Source: Crossaster papposus (Eukaryota > Echinodermata > Asteroidea > Velatida > Solasteridae). Taken from it: a stretch of DNA of 64,000 nt. Under the pieces are notes generated by a model. It ran no database searches and was not told the origin of the DNA. It saw only the letters and a program-made list of their open reading frames with translations. A program made the position numbers and the translations under genes. Position 1 is the stretch's first letter. Every line of letters begins with the position of its first letter. The stretch is taken from the NCBI GenBank assembly GCA_037893245.1, contig JBAIAA010000258.1:558001-622000 (forward strand). The letters run 5' to 3'. Of the stretch, positions 25,901 through 37,900 are shown piece by piece.

Positions 25901-28900
25901 GGGTAAAGGGGGTAATATCGGGTGGTAATAACGGTAATATATTGGTAATATTCTCCCTGGTAATTTCGGGTAAATGGGGTAATATCGGGTAGTAATAAAA
26001 ATGCAATGCCAGAAATATCGGGTAAAATAGGTAATATCGGCTAGTAATAACAATGCAATGCCAGAAATATCGGGTAATATCGGGTGGTAATAACAATGCA
26101 ATACCAGAAATATCGGGTAAAAGAGGTAATATCGGGTGGTAATAACAATGCAATGTCAGAAATATCGGGTAATATCGGCTAGTAATAACAATGCAATGCC
26201 AGAAATATCGGGTAAATGGGGTAATATCGGGTGGTAATAACAATGCAATGCCAGAAATATCGGGTAAAAGAGGTAATATCGGGTGGTAATAACAATGCAA
26301 TGCCAGAAATATCGGGTAAATGGGGTAATATCGGGTGGTAATAACAATGCAATGCCAGAAATATCGGGTAAAAGAGGTAATATCAGGTGGTAATAACAAT
26401 GCAATGCCAGAAATATCGGGTAAAAGAGGTAATATCGGGTGGTAATAACAATGCAATGCCAGAAATATCGGGTAAATGGGGTAATATCGGGTGGTAATAA
26501 CAATGCAATGCCAGAAATATCGGGTAAATGGGGTAATATCGGGTGGTAATAACGTGCAATGCCAGAAATATCGGTAACATTCTCCCGGGTAACAGTGGGT
26601 AAATGTGGTAATATCGGCTGGTAATAACGGGGAAATGTTCGTCTACTATTTCCCCGTTATTACTCGGTGATATTACCCGTAATAACGCGTTATTACTCGT
26701 TACAACCCGGGTAATATCGGTATGTTACCCAGTAATAACTAGCGTTATTACTCGTTACAACCCGGGTAATATCGGGTAAAATGCCCACTGGGTTGTTACC
26801 CTTTACTGGCCCGCCTTCTGTACCACCGTTCACATGTATTTCTTGTGCTGTTTGTATAAAGAAAAACAAAATGTTATACCCTTAATTGTTGTTCTATTCT
26901 TGGTTGCAAGAGGTACTAGTTGCGGTATGCAGGCGCCTAGAATCGCAAGTTGTCGGCCACCGATTCTATAGTAATGGAGCTACAGTAGAGAAAGCCCGGG
27001 AACCGTAATAGGCTGTCCTGCTCTTGACGGTTCTCAGCAGGCGTTTGTGCCCTGAGCGAAGAACTCGCGGAGGAACATACAAGGAGATCAACTCAGACAG
27101 ATACGCCGGGCCTTGATAATACACGCAACGTCACACGCGCATGTAAATGCGAATCAGTTCTGCTCAGAATTGTTCGTGCGATTATGTCAGTTAGCCAAGA
27201 CGTCCTATTCGAAGGTCATGGCGTGGTCTACGGCGTACATTAGAGGGCGCCCGAGTCGGCGGCCTACATCGCTGCATACCGCGATTAGGACGCATTTCAA
27301 TCAAAACTTTCGTTCCTAAAATTAAAACAATGAACCTCACAGATATTTTAGTGTGTTGAACTTTGACATTTGTTGTATGCAGATCACCCTGAAACTTGGT
27401 ACCGCAAGACAAGCAAGACACACAAACATAGCCATCCGCAAACGTCAAAAACGGAGTTGTTTGTCTACGTCACAAATGCTAACTATCGTTTTTTTACGGA
27501 AGTAGTATTGGATCTTGGACAGACTCGACTACCACACCGAGATATACATCACCCTTCTGCCCGGTTTTAGAGCCAATGTCCTCGCAGTCGCTCCCCAGTT
27601 CAGTCAGCCTGGTCCGTTTCCCGTCATGTGACTCGGCGTCCCCGCTCCCCTTTCTGAAGCGCTCGGGGAGCCGCCTGGGGAACCCGAACACTGGTAGGCA
27701 GGCCAGCACGAAGAACGCACTGCAGACCAACAGGCCCATCCACCAGGCCCCGACCCAAGCCGGGTGGTCCGGGGACAGGAGGGCGGTGTCGTCCGGGTGC
27801 ACGCGGTAGAAATCAACCCAGTAAGTCAGGGAGTATGAGCTGATAAAGAAACCGAACATGCTGCCCACGCCGTACATGCTTTGAATAATACCTGCAACAA
27901 CAAAACACCGTTAACATGATCAATAACAAAATCAAGAAATCTTCATAAGTGAAAAGGAACGTAGCTCGGAACACTCTAAATACAGATTGGTTGAAAATAA
28001 CCAATATATTGGTCGATTTCAACCAATCCAGTTGGTAGATATGTGGATAACCAAAATATTGGTTAAAATAACCAATCTGATATTGGTTTCAATTCAATTT
28101 CAATTCAATTCAATTAAATTCACATTTATTTCCACATTCTTACTCTTAATTACATTGAATAATACATGTACATTAAAAACAAGTGTGGAGGCATCAGCCT
28201 AGAAAGCAAAAGCTTGTGGCGGATGTGCCCTACAGAACAGGACAAGATAAGACAAAAACACTGATTACAAGATTTAGTCGTGATCACATAATTAAATAAT
28301 ACATGGATCGGTTAAACATATTAAGTATGGACTTGATATTAAGCAAGACGGATTATTATTGGCTAAAATAACCTAACAAATGACAATAAATTAAGTACTC
28401 TGGGAGAGTTGAGTAGGAATGAATTCAGTTTACATTTGAACGTATTGATTGAAGGGCAATTAGTTACAGACGATGATAGATAATTCAAATGTTTGGGTCC
28501 GGAGAAAACAATAGTATGTTGAAAAAGAGTTGTTCTAGCAAGAGGTATGTGTATTTTGGATGCAGTCCTAGTATTATAATTGTGTATAGATCTGTTACGT
28601 TGAAACAGGTTATGTAGCGATTCAGGAAGTTGGTTATTTAAAAATTTATACTTATTTATATTTATACAATACGAATTGCCCTTTTCTGCAGTTTAATCAA
28701 TCTATCAAGATTTGACTTGTACGTGTTAGCCCAAATAACGTTACAATAAGAAAGGTAAGAAAGAATTAATGAACAGTACAAAGTACGCAAAATGCTTGAT
28801 GGAAGAGTGTACTTTAATCTACTCATGATGCCTATATTTTTGGAAATTTTGTTTTCTAATTCCTTTATATGGAATTTCCAAGAAAGACATTCATCAATAT

Positions 28901-31900
28901 AGACACCAAGGAATTTAGTATGTGACACTTGCAGTATAGGCTCGTTATTAATTTTAACTTGACAATTAGATGTACTCAACTTCTTTTTTCTATTTCGAAA
29001 GACCATAAATGTACAAATGTACAAAAGTGACAGCCTGTTAGACTGAAGCCAAATTGACACCTTGGCTAATTCAATATTAACAAGACTTACAATAGTTTCT
29101 AAGTCAGTGTTATTACTCGAGTAAAATATGTTAGTGTCATCAGCAAACAGAATAAAAGAGAATAATGCCGAGGCTTGGCAAATATCATTTATATATAATG
29201 AGAAGAGCAATGGGCCAAGAAGAAACCCCTGCGGTACTCCACATGTAATTGTATTCATAGAAGAGTAACATGAGTCTAGTTTAGTATATTGATTCCTGTT
29301 GGAGAGATAACTACAAAACCAGTTTAATGGAGTCCCTCTTATACCATAGAAATTAAGCTTATGTAGTAAAATATCATGATTAATAGTATCAAATGCCTTA
29401 TGGAGCTCTCACACTCTGCCGTGTGCCACCGTGCGCGAAAATGTCTGCGGACGGTGGAGAACGGCGAGGGCACACGGTGGTTCGTTATCAAAGCGGGCAA
29501 CACGTTAATAGGGCGTTGGCGCTTATTTACACCCGGTGGGACCCGGCGAAAGTTTTCGGCATGTTCAAAACTTTGGCCGGCTGGCACCGGCCGCAAGTAA
29601 GCGGCAAGAGGACGGTGTTGAACGGTATGAGGACGGTATGAATACGTTATGAAAACGGTCACACTGTATGAACACGTTCACAACACGCTCATAACCCGTT
29701 ACAGAACGGTGATGAACGGGCAAACAAAAATCCACCGTCTGCAACGGGTTGTAAGCGGGTTGTGAACGTGTCATGAACGTGTTGATACCGTGCCACCGTC
29801 TTCATAACGTATTCATACCGTCCTCATTACAGTGTTCATACCGGACTGCCAACGGGTGTTTCCAAAGCGGTACCGCCTGATTCTGACGGCGCCGCCTCCC
29901 TAACGCATGGGTAACATCCTGTTAACGCCTTGACGTTCCCATAACGTCCTATAACGGGTCCATAACGTGTCCTTACCTTCACAGTAGCGTCATATGAACG
30001 TGCCATTACCAACAAATTTACTTTTGTCACCGTGTGCCACCGTTTGTCACTAATTATTGGGTATATATAGAGGGGTTTCGTCAGATGAGCTTTACTTTTT
30101 CTTGTGTACATATGTGATCAAAAGATGAGGAGAAGTGTCGTGGAGTTTCCTTGAAGAAAAATGGAGAGCGGACTGACCGTTGCCGTTCAAATCGGGGTAT
30201 TTATGGCAGTCGTGTCATGACGTCAGCAGTCCGGGGACTCGCTCACAGGACGCTCCGAGCGGTGAGGGGACGCTAAGTGACTGGTAGGTGGCTGCTACAA
30301 ACCCGGTGCACACGTTCGAGACCCGGTATGGGCCCGGTATGGAAACGGCCAAAATTTTCAACAAAAGTCAATCTGGGCGGTGAAGACGGTAGAAGCACGT
30401 TCAACACCCGGTATGCGCCCGGTGAGAACGGTCAGAAGATGGCAACGAAATGGTGAAAAGATTAATTTTATGAATTTTTGTTTGCGGCCGGGGACAAGTT
30501 CGCTCAAAACCCAACGTTCTGGACTCTGTTGTTTTTTAATAGCCCGGCAGGTGGACGGTAGGCCTACACGGCAGAGTGTGAGAGCTCCATTATACCCCAG
30601 TCACAATTAAAGCGGAGCCCGGGCGGCGTGTGCGATTTCTAGGCATCGGCCGGCGTGTAGAGGTCGGCGAAAGATCGTGCGATATGGCGGTCACAGTCAC
30701 AATTAAAAGTGCCCCGTACGCTGCCATGACGGGGCCCGGGGGTCCCCGACCGGCGATCGGCCGAATTTCCTGGAAATGGGGTCGAATTCTTGGCCCGTTT
30801 ATCGGCCGGTGTCCGGCAGGCACTCGTCCGGTGCCCTGCTTATGTCCTTGCGATACCCCTGCGGTATCCGGCAGGGTGCCAACCAATTCTTACAGGTCGT
30901 ACGGCGGCCGGACGGGCATCTGTAGTGTGCCTGTCGAGTGGCCAGCGATCAACGGCCGGCGGCAGAGGCTCTCCTCTGACCTTCTTTATGGCCCTGTCAC
31001 ACCAGACCATTTTAGGCCAACGCGTGAGTAACGTGTTGTAATTTTGGCAACACGCTGGCAAACGCTGACCAACGCTAGGCCAGCGTTAGCAACACGCTGA
31101 GCGCGTTACTCACGCGCTGAGACATGCTGTCACACGCTGAGGAAAACATATTTTGTTCAACATACAAACAATTTCCAGCGTGTGACTGTACACGCTGGCG
31201 GAGAGTTGGAGGTTTGTTACTCACGCGTCGAACACGCTAGACGATCGTTATCAACCCGCTACTCACACGCTGGCGCACGCTGGCGTACTCTGGCGACACG
31301 TTGGTTATGGCCCTGTCACCCCAGAACGTTTTAGGCCAATGCATGAGTAGCGCGTTAAAAATAGTTGATACGCTGGCAATCGCTGAACTTTCACAGAAAA
31401 AGTCAAGTGGAACCGTGATTTCAGCGTGTCTATACAGGTTGATAACAGGTTCATAGCGTATGCCAGCGCGTGAGTATCGTGTGAGAAACGGGCTCAGCGT
31501 GTTAGGAACGTATCGCTGATTTAAAGTAAAAATACGACAGCGGGTCGCCAGCGTGTGAGTAGTGGGTTAGTAACGATCGTCTAGCTCGTTCGACGCATGA
31601 TTAACGACCACCTTGCGCGCCGCCAGCGTGTGCAGGCACACGCTGGCAAACGCTGAAAATTGTAGGTATGTTGAAAAATGTATTTTTGCCTCAGCGTGTG
31701 ACAGCGTGTTCCAGCGTGTGGATAACGCGCTTAGCGTGTTGCGAACGCTGGCCTAGCGTTGGTCAACGTTTAACCGCATGTTACCGAAATTCCAACACGT
31801 TGGTCTAAAACGTTCTGGTGTGACAGGGCCATTAGTGTAGTAGCGCGTCGGCTTTTTATACAACTAACCATGTGGTCGTTGCAGTACGCTGGCGCGCGTT

Positions 31901-34900
31901 AGAACGCGCTACTCACGCGCTGGGCAGTCGTTCATCAGTCGTCGAGCGCGTTACTAACGCGTTTCTCACCCGCTGGCGAACGCATTGAACCCGTTAACAA
32001 CGCGTTATGGACACGCTGAAATCACGGTTCCACTTGACTTTTTCTGTGGAAGTTCAGCGTTTGCCAGCGTATCAACTATTTTTAACGCGCTACTCACGCG
32101 TTGGCCTAAAACGTTCTAGTGTGACAGGGCCATTAAATAAGAAAATGCCGTTGATACCTCCACAACGCTTGCGGGCACGTACCTGCACAGCGCGTGCGGG
32201 TCGCCCGGTTGAGGGAGACGTTGGCGTTTGCACGCTACCGCTACAACCTGGTTCTTGTTGCATTGGTGGCTGAAGAAGAGATGCACGCAGAAATGTTGCG
32301 CCGCAGAAGAAGATGGTGTGTAGATGTAGATGAGCCGCTTTTTTTACCCTGCGAGCCCCGGCCGATGCATGACCGATTTCAGGCTGGGCGCCGGCAGGGC
32401 GCCGTCCGGCCCCCGGCCGATTTCCGGCCAGGCACCGCCAAGTCGGCCGGACGCCTGGCGGGCCCCGGCCGGCGTGTGGGCGGCGCCTGGCCGATATATT
32501 GATTGTCTGGGTTGTCCAAAATTTGGCTCGGCGCCCGCCCGACGTGTGCGATGCCCTGCCGGACATCGGCTAGGCATCGACCGATTTATTGGCGATCAGT
32601 TTGCGATGCGAAACGCCGCACCAGGTTTTAAGTCCGAGTTAAAAGTAACTCGATGCCCGCCCGATGCCAAAAAATTACCCGGCAGCCGCAAGGAGTCCCG
32701 TGGGGCCCCGGCCGAAAATGCCTAGAAATCCGCCGCAAACTAATCGCAAACCCATCGCAAGCCAATTGTGACTGGGGTATTAGATAAATCTAAAAAGACA
32801 CCAATAGATATACATTTATTCTTAAAAACCTTAGTTATCTGATGGATCATGTCCATTACGGCCATGTCAGTAGAATAATTACTCCTAAATCCATACTGAC
32901 CGTTTTACAGGATGTCAAATTTATATACAAAAGAAGATGTTCTAATATAAACTAGTTTTTCAAGTAATTTTGAAAAGCACGATTAAACAGATATAGGCAT
33001 GTAGTTGCCTGTTTCACACCGATCTCCAGTTTAAAATATAGGAATCACTTTTGCCGTTTTAAGTTTATCGGGAAAAATACCCTTAGATTGGGACAAATTA
33101 AAAACATGACATAATGGGCGACTAACTTGTGAAATAACGGATTTAAGAACATCTGGACTTGCATCGTCATATCCTGCACTCTTGCCGTTCTTAAAGGATT
33201 TAGCAATATCACAGATCTCCTTTTGATCGGTAGGATAAAAATAGAGTGATTCGGGATAGTTACCTTTCAAAAATTATCTGTATGAAATTTCAGTTCGGGA
33301 AATTGTATTATTTAATGAGGGGCCAATGTTAGTCAAATAATCATTAAATATGTTAACTATCTCATTAGGATCGTTTACTTGTCTACCCTCGTGGTCTAGC
33401 TTCATTTCTGGTTTACGATTACCAGTTTTATTATTAAGAATGGGTTTAATAATCTTCCATGTCTTTTGTACATCATGTTTAGCATTGTCAAATTTATCTT
33501 GATAATATTTTGCCTTGGTTTGTTTTATTAGTGTGTTTAGTTTATTACGGTAAGTTGTATACTTTTGTTTATTTAATGCAGTTGGTTTGCTAATATATTT
33601 TTTATACAATCTATGTTTAAATTTCACAGATTTAATTAAACCAGTCGTCATCCAACTTTTGAGCTTCGAGATCTTTTTGGGTTTAACTTTTTGCTTTGGA
33701 AAATGTTTGTCATACAACAAAGTATACTTAGAATGAAACATATTAAAAGCATGGTTCGGATCCTCGTTAGATAAAATATCACCCCAATCAGTTTCAGCTA
33801 AATCATTCGAAAAATTGGCAATATTCCCGGCGTTAATAACCCTTCTAAATTGGTCAGTACACTGTAGAGTCTGGTGAGCATCTATTAAAGATAAGACCTG
33901 GAAGATAGGAAGATGATCTGTAATTTCAGTAAATAGAATTCCACTACAAACGTCACCATCGATTTTGTTGGAAATTATGTTGTCAATAACAGTTGCAGTC
34001 GTGCCCGTGATACTAATAATACGAGTAGGTCTGTTAATTAACGACTCCAGTCGCCCAGCGCATTTATTCCCACACTGCTAGGGGCGACTACAGTCGCCCG
34101 CGACAACGTTCTATTTATAAATGAATGAATATGACAAACCATTGACCCCTGACCCTCACCCGGGTACCATTGGATAGATGATTACGAGGCTAACGTTGTT
34201 CAATCATAAATTCACACTCGTTTCTTACAAAATTCTCTGCTATTTTCGATTGAAAATCTGTCCGTTCCGCTGTTCGAGTGTTCAGTGGACGCCGGAGCTG
34301 CATTTCAGGAAATTTTTGGGGACTCGGACTCCGGAGATTCGGACTTTGAAGGCCTTTTTCAGGACGATTATGTCAACGATAGTGTCGACAACGAGTATGC
34401 CAGTGTGTACGAGAACGCGGTGAAGGTTCCATTGATGACGATAGTAGTGATGGGGCACAACGCGGCGATGGCCCCGGTGAAGTTCGCCAGCAAGCGGGAG
34501 GTTATGCGGCTCCTAACGCGGCTCGGATAGCAGCTCGTAATGATGCATTTCGGAGGGCTTACCACCACAACTGGCTGATCAATTTTAGCCATCCTCACGG
34601 CCACCAATGGAAAGGAAATTTCCTACTGAACAAATAGTTTATGTTGCATTTTCCTGTAAAACACACCCATCATAGAATAAAAAGCTTCGGAACATATTAG
34701 TGTGCATTACTTAGTGACTTGCACAGGAAATCCAGCGCCATGGGAATACGTGTGTATATGAATGGTAGCGTGCTAAGGGTTAATGGCCTATGATAATTAC
34801 TGAAAATGCTATTGACAAAGTTTTGAGTGGTTCGATGAGAATCGTATTGCAAAAGATCTATATTAAAGTCGCCCATAATAAAAGTTAGTTTGTTTTCTTG

Positions 34901-37900
34901 GTTAATTTGTTGGAGAACAACATCAAATACATCAACAAAAGCAGCAGGATTAACCTTAGGTGGCTTATAATACACCGACAATAATATTCTTTTGCCCTGA
35001 ACGCGGTATTTCAATAAAAAGTGACTCACAACAATCCTTGTCTATAGTTAGATCATTTCTGAGGTTGAATACCAGGGAACCGTGTACATATAGTACAACG
35101 CCTCCACCAGCTTTATCTTTTCTATTATTTGATAAGAAATTGTATCCATTTATTTCAAATGGAGGACTATTTTCATGGAGCCAAGTTTCGGTAAAACCAA
35201 GAATAGAAAACTGAAAATTTAGGAAGTCGAGATAATCGCAGATACTGTCAAGATTTTTATAGAAACTTCTTGCATTCAGATGAAATGTGGAAAAGGTGTT
35301 ATTAACCCTTTCACTCCCAGCCACTATGCAAGAGATTACCCTTGTTTACCACAGCAATTAGGAGCTCAGTGTGACTCTAGCCCCATTGGTTTTTGAGCAA
35401 TTTCATTGAAGTGCGCCCTCAACACACTGTGTATACATGCATACTGTAAATATACACTTGCTGAGATATTTGTATGTAAAACTGATTGCAAAAAAAGGGG
35501 AAAAGGAAAACAAATTGTGTGCATCTATTTATTTTGTAAGTGTAAAAGCACAATAATGAAATAATTAGATACGTATTTACACTCGGGGGAAAAGTAATAC
35601 AAACGGGTAATAATTCAGAACATGTGATAAATACGGCACATGTTTCAGATTTTGTTTACATGTGGAAAAACAATAACTTGTATGAGAATTTGTTTTTAAT
35701 TCCTTTGTTATTTTCTTGAAAATGAACCATTTACTTGTATTCGGTGCATACACGTACACATGCATCAAAAGCCATTATAAAAACAATTTGCCTGGAAACA
35801 AACTATTTACTTGTACATGTATTTACTGTACAGACATACATCATAAGTAATTATACCCCCCCCCCTCCCCCCTTGCCCCCCCCCCCAAAAAAAAACAATC
35901 AATGTTGGTTTGGAGTGTAATTTGTAGTGCGTCCGACGCCTCATTTTCTCAACATTGATTGGGGGGGGGGGGGGGAGGGCGGTTGGAGGCAAATACATGT
36001 AGTACAATCAAGTGGTATGGTAATTCTCAAAGCAAGGAACTATGCACATAGGCTTCATACATTGCTTACATATAATCACCGTTTGTTTTCGCCGGCCTAA
36101 TTTGCGGTTACTGCAAACAATGCAGTCGCGTTTCTTTCCATTGCGGTTTTTGCCAGGAAAGTGCTGTTGTCTTGCCAAATCAATAGGAATATGGTATCTC
36201 AACTGACTTGTTGCATTACGTTTCCAACCCAATAGCAAGCCTTGTACAATCCCTATACGAAAATCAAGGTTACTGACATTTTTGCTCCCTGCTGTGCTGT
36301 TAAATATTACTCTGCTATTGACAATACATATATTGAGAAGATGGTAAAAAACTCGTTTCCACCATTTCAAGCTTCTGTGGGTATGATTGTAGTACTGAAA
36401 ACACTGGTCTGCTAAATCTGTGCCTCCCATATTTAAATTGTAAGATGAAATACATTCGGGCTTCATAACTTCACGAAATCCAGAAGTGCTCTTTTTACAT
36501 CGAGTTTGCTTTTTTGACACTGCAGTGCTGCCGACATTAGTTAAAAATGTTACAGATTTGTTGTCTTGCCAAACCATGCACAATTGCCCATCTTTCACCA
36601 AAAAGATTGGGTTGCTACCTTTCTTCATTTTATGTTTTTTTTTGATTTGCGACCTCGGGTATTCCCTTAGCAGTATATCGAGCAGTTCCGCAACATCCAA
36701 AGCCTTGTTCAGACAGTTTTGCTATCAGCGACGGACTTGTATAGTAATTATCACAGTATATGACGTGTCCCTTATTCTGAAGTGGTTTGACTAATTCTAT
36801 AACCACTTTTCCAGGGACTGTCAGGTTTGGTGGATGGCAGTCTGATGACTCGGAATCTACATGTACCTTATCCTTTACAGTTTTTGTGTTGTCAGCACCT
36901 GTGTACAGTTCCCAATTGCACGTGTATCCGGATTTACTACAATTTAATGAAAATGCTTTCATCCCACGTTTTACTGGTTTGTTGGGCATGTACTGAATAA
37001 AACTTAAGCGTCCCTTAAATGTCAACATACTCTCGTCTGGAGACAGATTCTGCGCAGGTTTATACAGGTTAAGAAACTTCGGGATAATGACTTCTATCAA
37101 GGGCCGAACTTTGGAAAGTTTGTCTTGTTTAGCCGAGGATTCACGAGGAATTTGGTTATTGGAGATGTGGAGAAACCGAAGAATTGAACTGAAACGATTT
37201 CTCGACATTACCGACGGATAAAAGGGAATTTTCAAAATTTCTGACGTTGACCAATACATCCTATATTGAGGTGATTTGTTTATGCCCATAGCAATGATAA
37301 GTGCTACAAATGCCATCATTTCGGGAACGTTGGTTGGTACCAGGAGAACTGTTGTTCAGGATTTGAGTCTATTGTTTGCTGTGCATAGCGATTAGTCTCG
37401 TCGACGAGCAAATCCCACACGAGTTGGCAAAAATACAGCTTGAAGATCTCCACTGCCGAGAGTGTTCCGAAGTCGCCAGTTGGGCCAGGATTTCCAGTGA
37501 ACTGCACAGTCCCACAATCGTAGTGGTCTCGTCGTTCCCAACCAGATCGGAAATTGGCTTTTCCGGTTCTTGATTTGGAAGAACTTGGATGGCCGTCATC
37601 TTGGGTAGGCTGCAAAAGAAGCAAGATAAAATTTGATTATCGGTCCTATATTTGTTAATGCTAATTTGCAGCACATGCCTAAAATGAATATTGCGCTGAG
37701 AAAAGAACGATCATGGTGGCCTCAATAGTCGTTGCAGATATGTCATGAATGTGAATGCCTTGTGTATGGTATTGACTGTGATTGGCATAGTGAATCATCT
37801 TCTAAATTCTTGCCAAATATAATACATAATAATACGGAGTCTAAATACCAGGCCAAACGGCCTACGAAGCTATTCTTATTTGAGGTTAAGACTACTACTA

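Larger units (their letters stand above)
23829..26792. mobile_element. CCCAGTGGGCA-ended element filled with TTACC/GGTAA repeats
   Basis: Starts CCCAGTGGGCA and ends TGCCCACTGGG, with matching subterminal words (GATATTACC). The whole 2964-bp interior is composed of words such as GGTAATATCGGG and TTACCGAGTAAC in two tandem blocks. No coding capacity is seen; minus-strand frames rich in Tyr, Pro and Ile are repeat artefacts. The superfamily is unknown because the flanks give no convincing duplication. Confidence 0.75.
30593..32779. mobile_element. MITE with TACCCCAGTCACAATT ends
   Basis: 2187 bp in total, about 1.04 kb without the nested composite element. The 16-bp inverted ends are perfect and flanked by TTA at 30590-30592 and 32780-32782. 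The interior is GC-rich, with GGCCGAT/CCGGCC words. Confidence 0.9.
28370..34033 (-). pseudogene. LINE reverse transcriptase region, split by two MITEs
   Basis: From 34033 down: INRPTRII and TDHLPIF end the endonuclease. KPKKISKLKSWMTTGLIK begins the linker (33741-33274). A frame change leads to FKNGKSAGYDDASPDVLK (RT start). The MITE pair (29401-32779) sits inside the FLDLSKAFD core. It resumes with GVPQGFLLGPLLFSLYINDI and FADDTNIF (28662-29258). After a deletion the C-terminal part NNQLPESLHNLFQRN continues to about 28370. Frameshifts and the deletion make it inactive. Confidence 0.85.

Noticed and set aside
25884-26456. 190-codon minus-strand frame rich in Tyr, Pro, Ile and Leu
   Set aside because: Produced by the ~52-bp tandem repeat, with equivalent frames in other phases. 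No start context or domain.
24091-26580. CRISPR-like regular repeats
   Set aside because: Repeats are contiguous without unique spacers, and the genome is eukaryotic. Tandem repeats inside a TIR element explain them.
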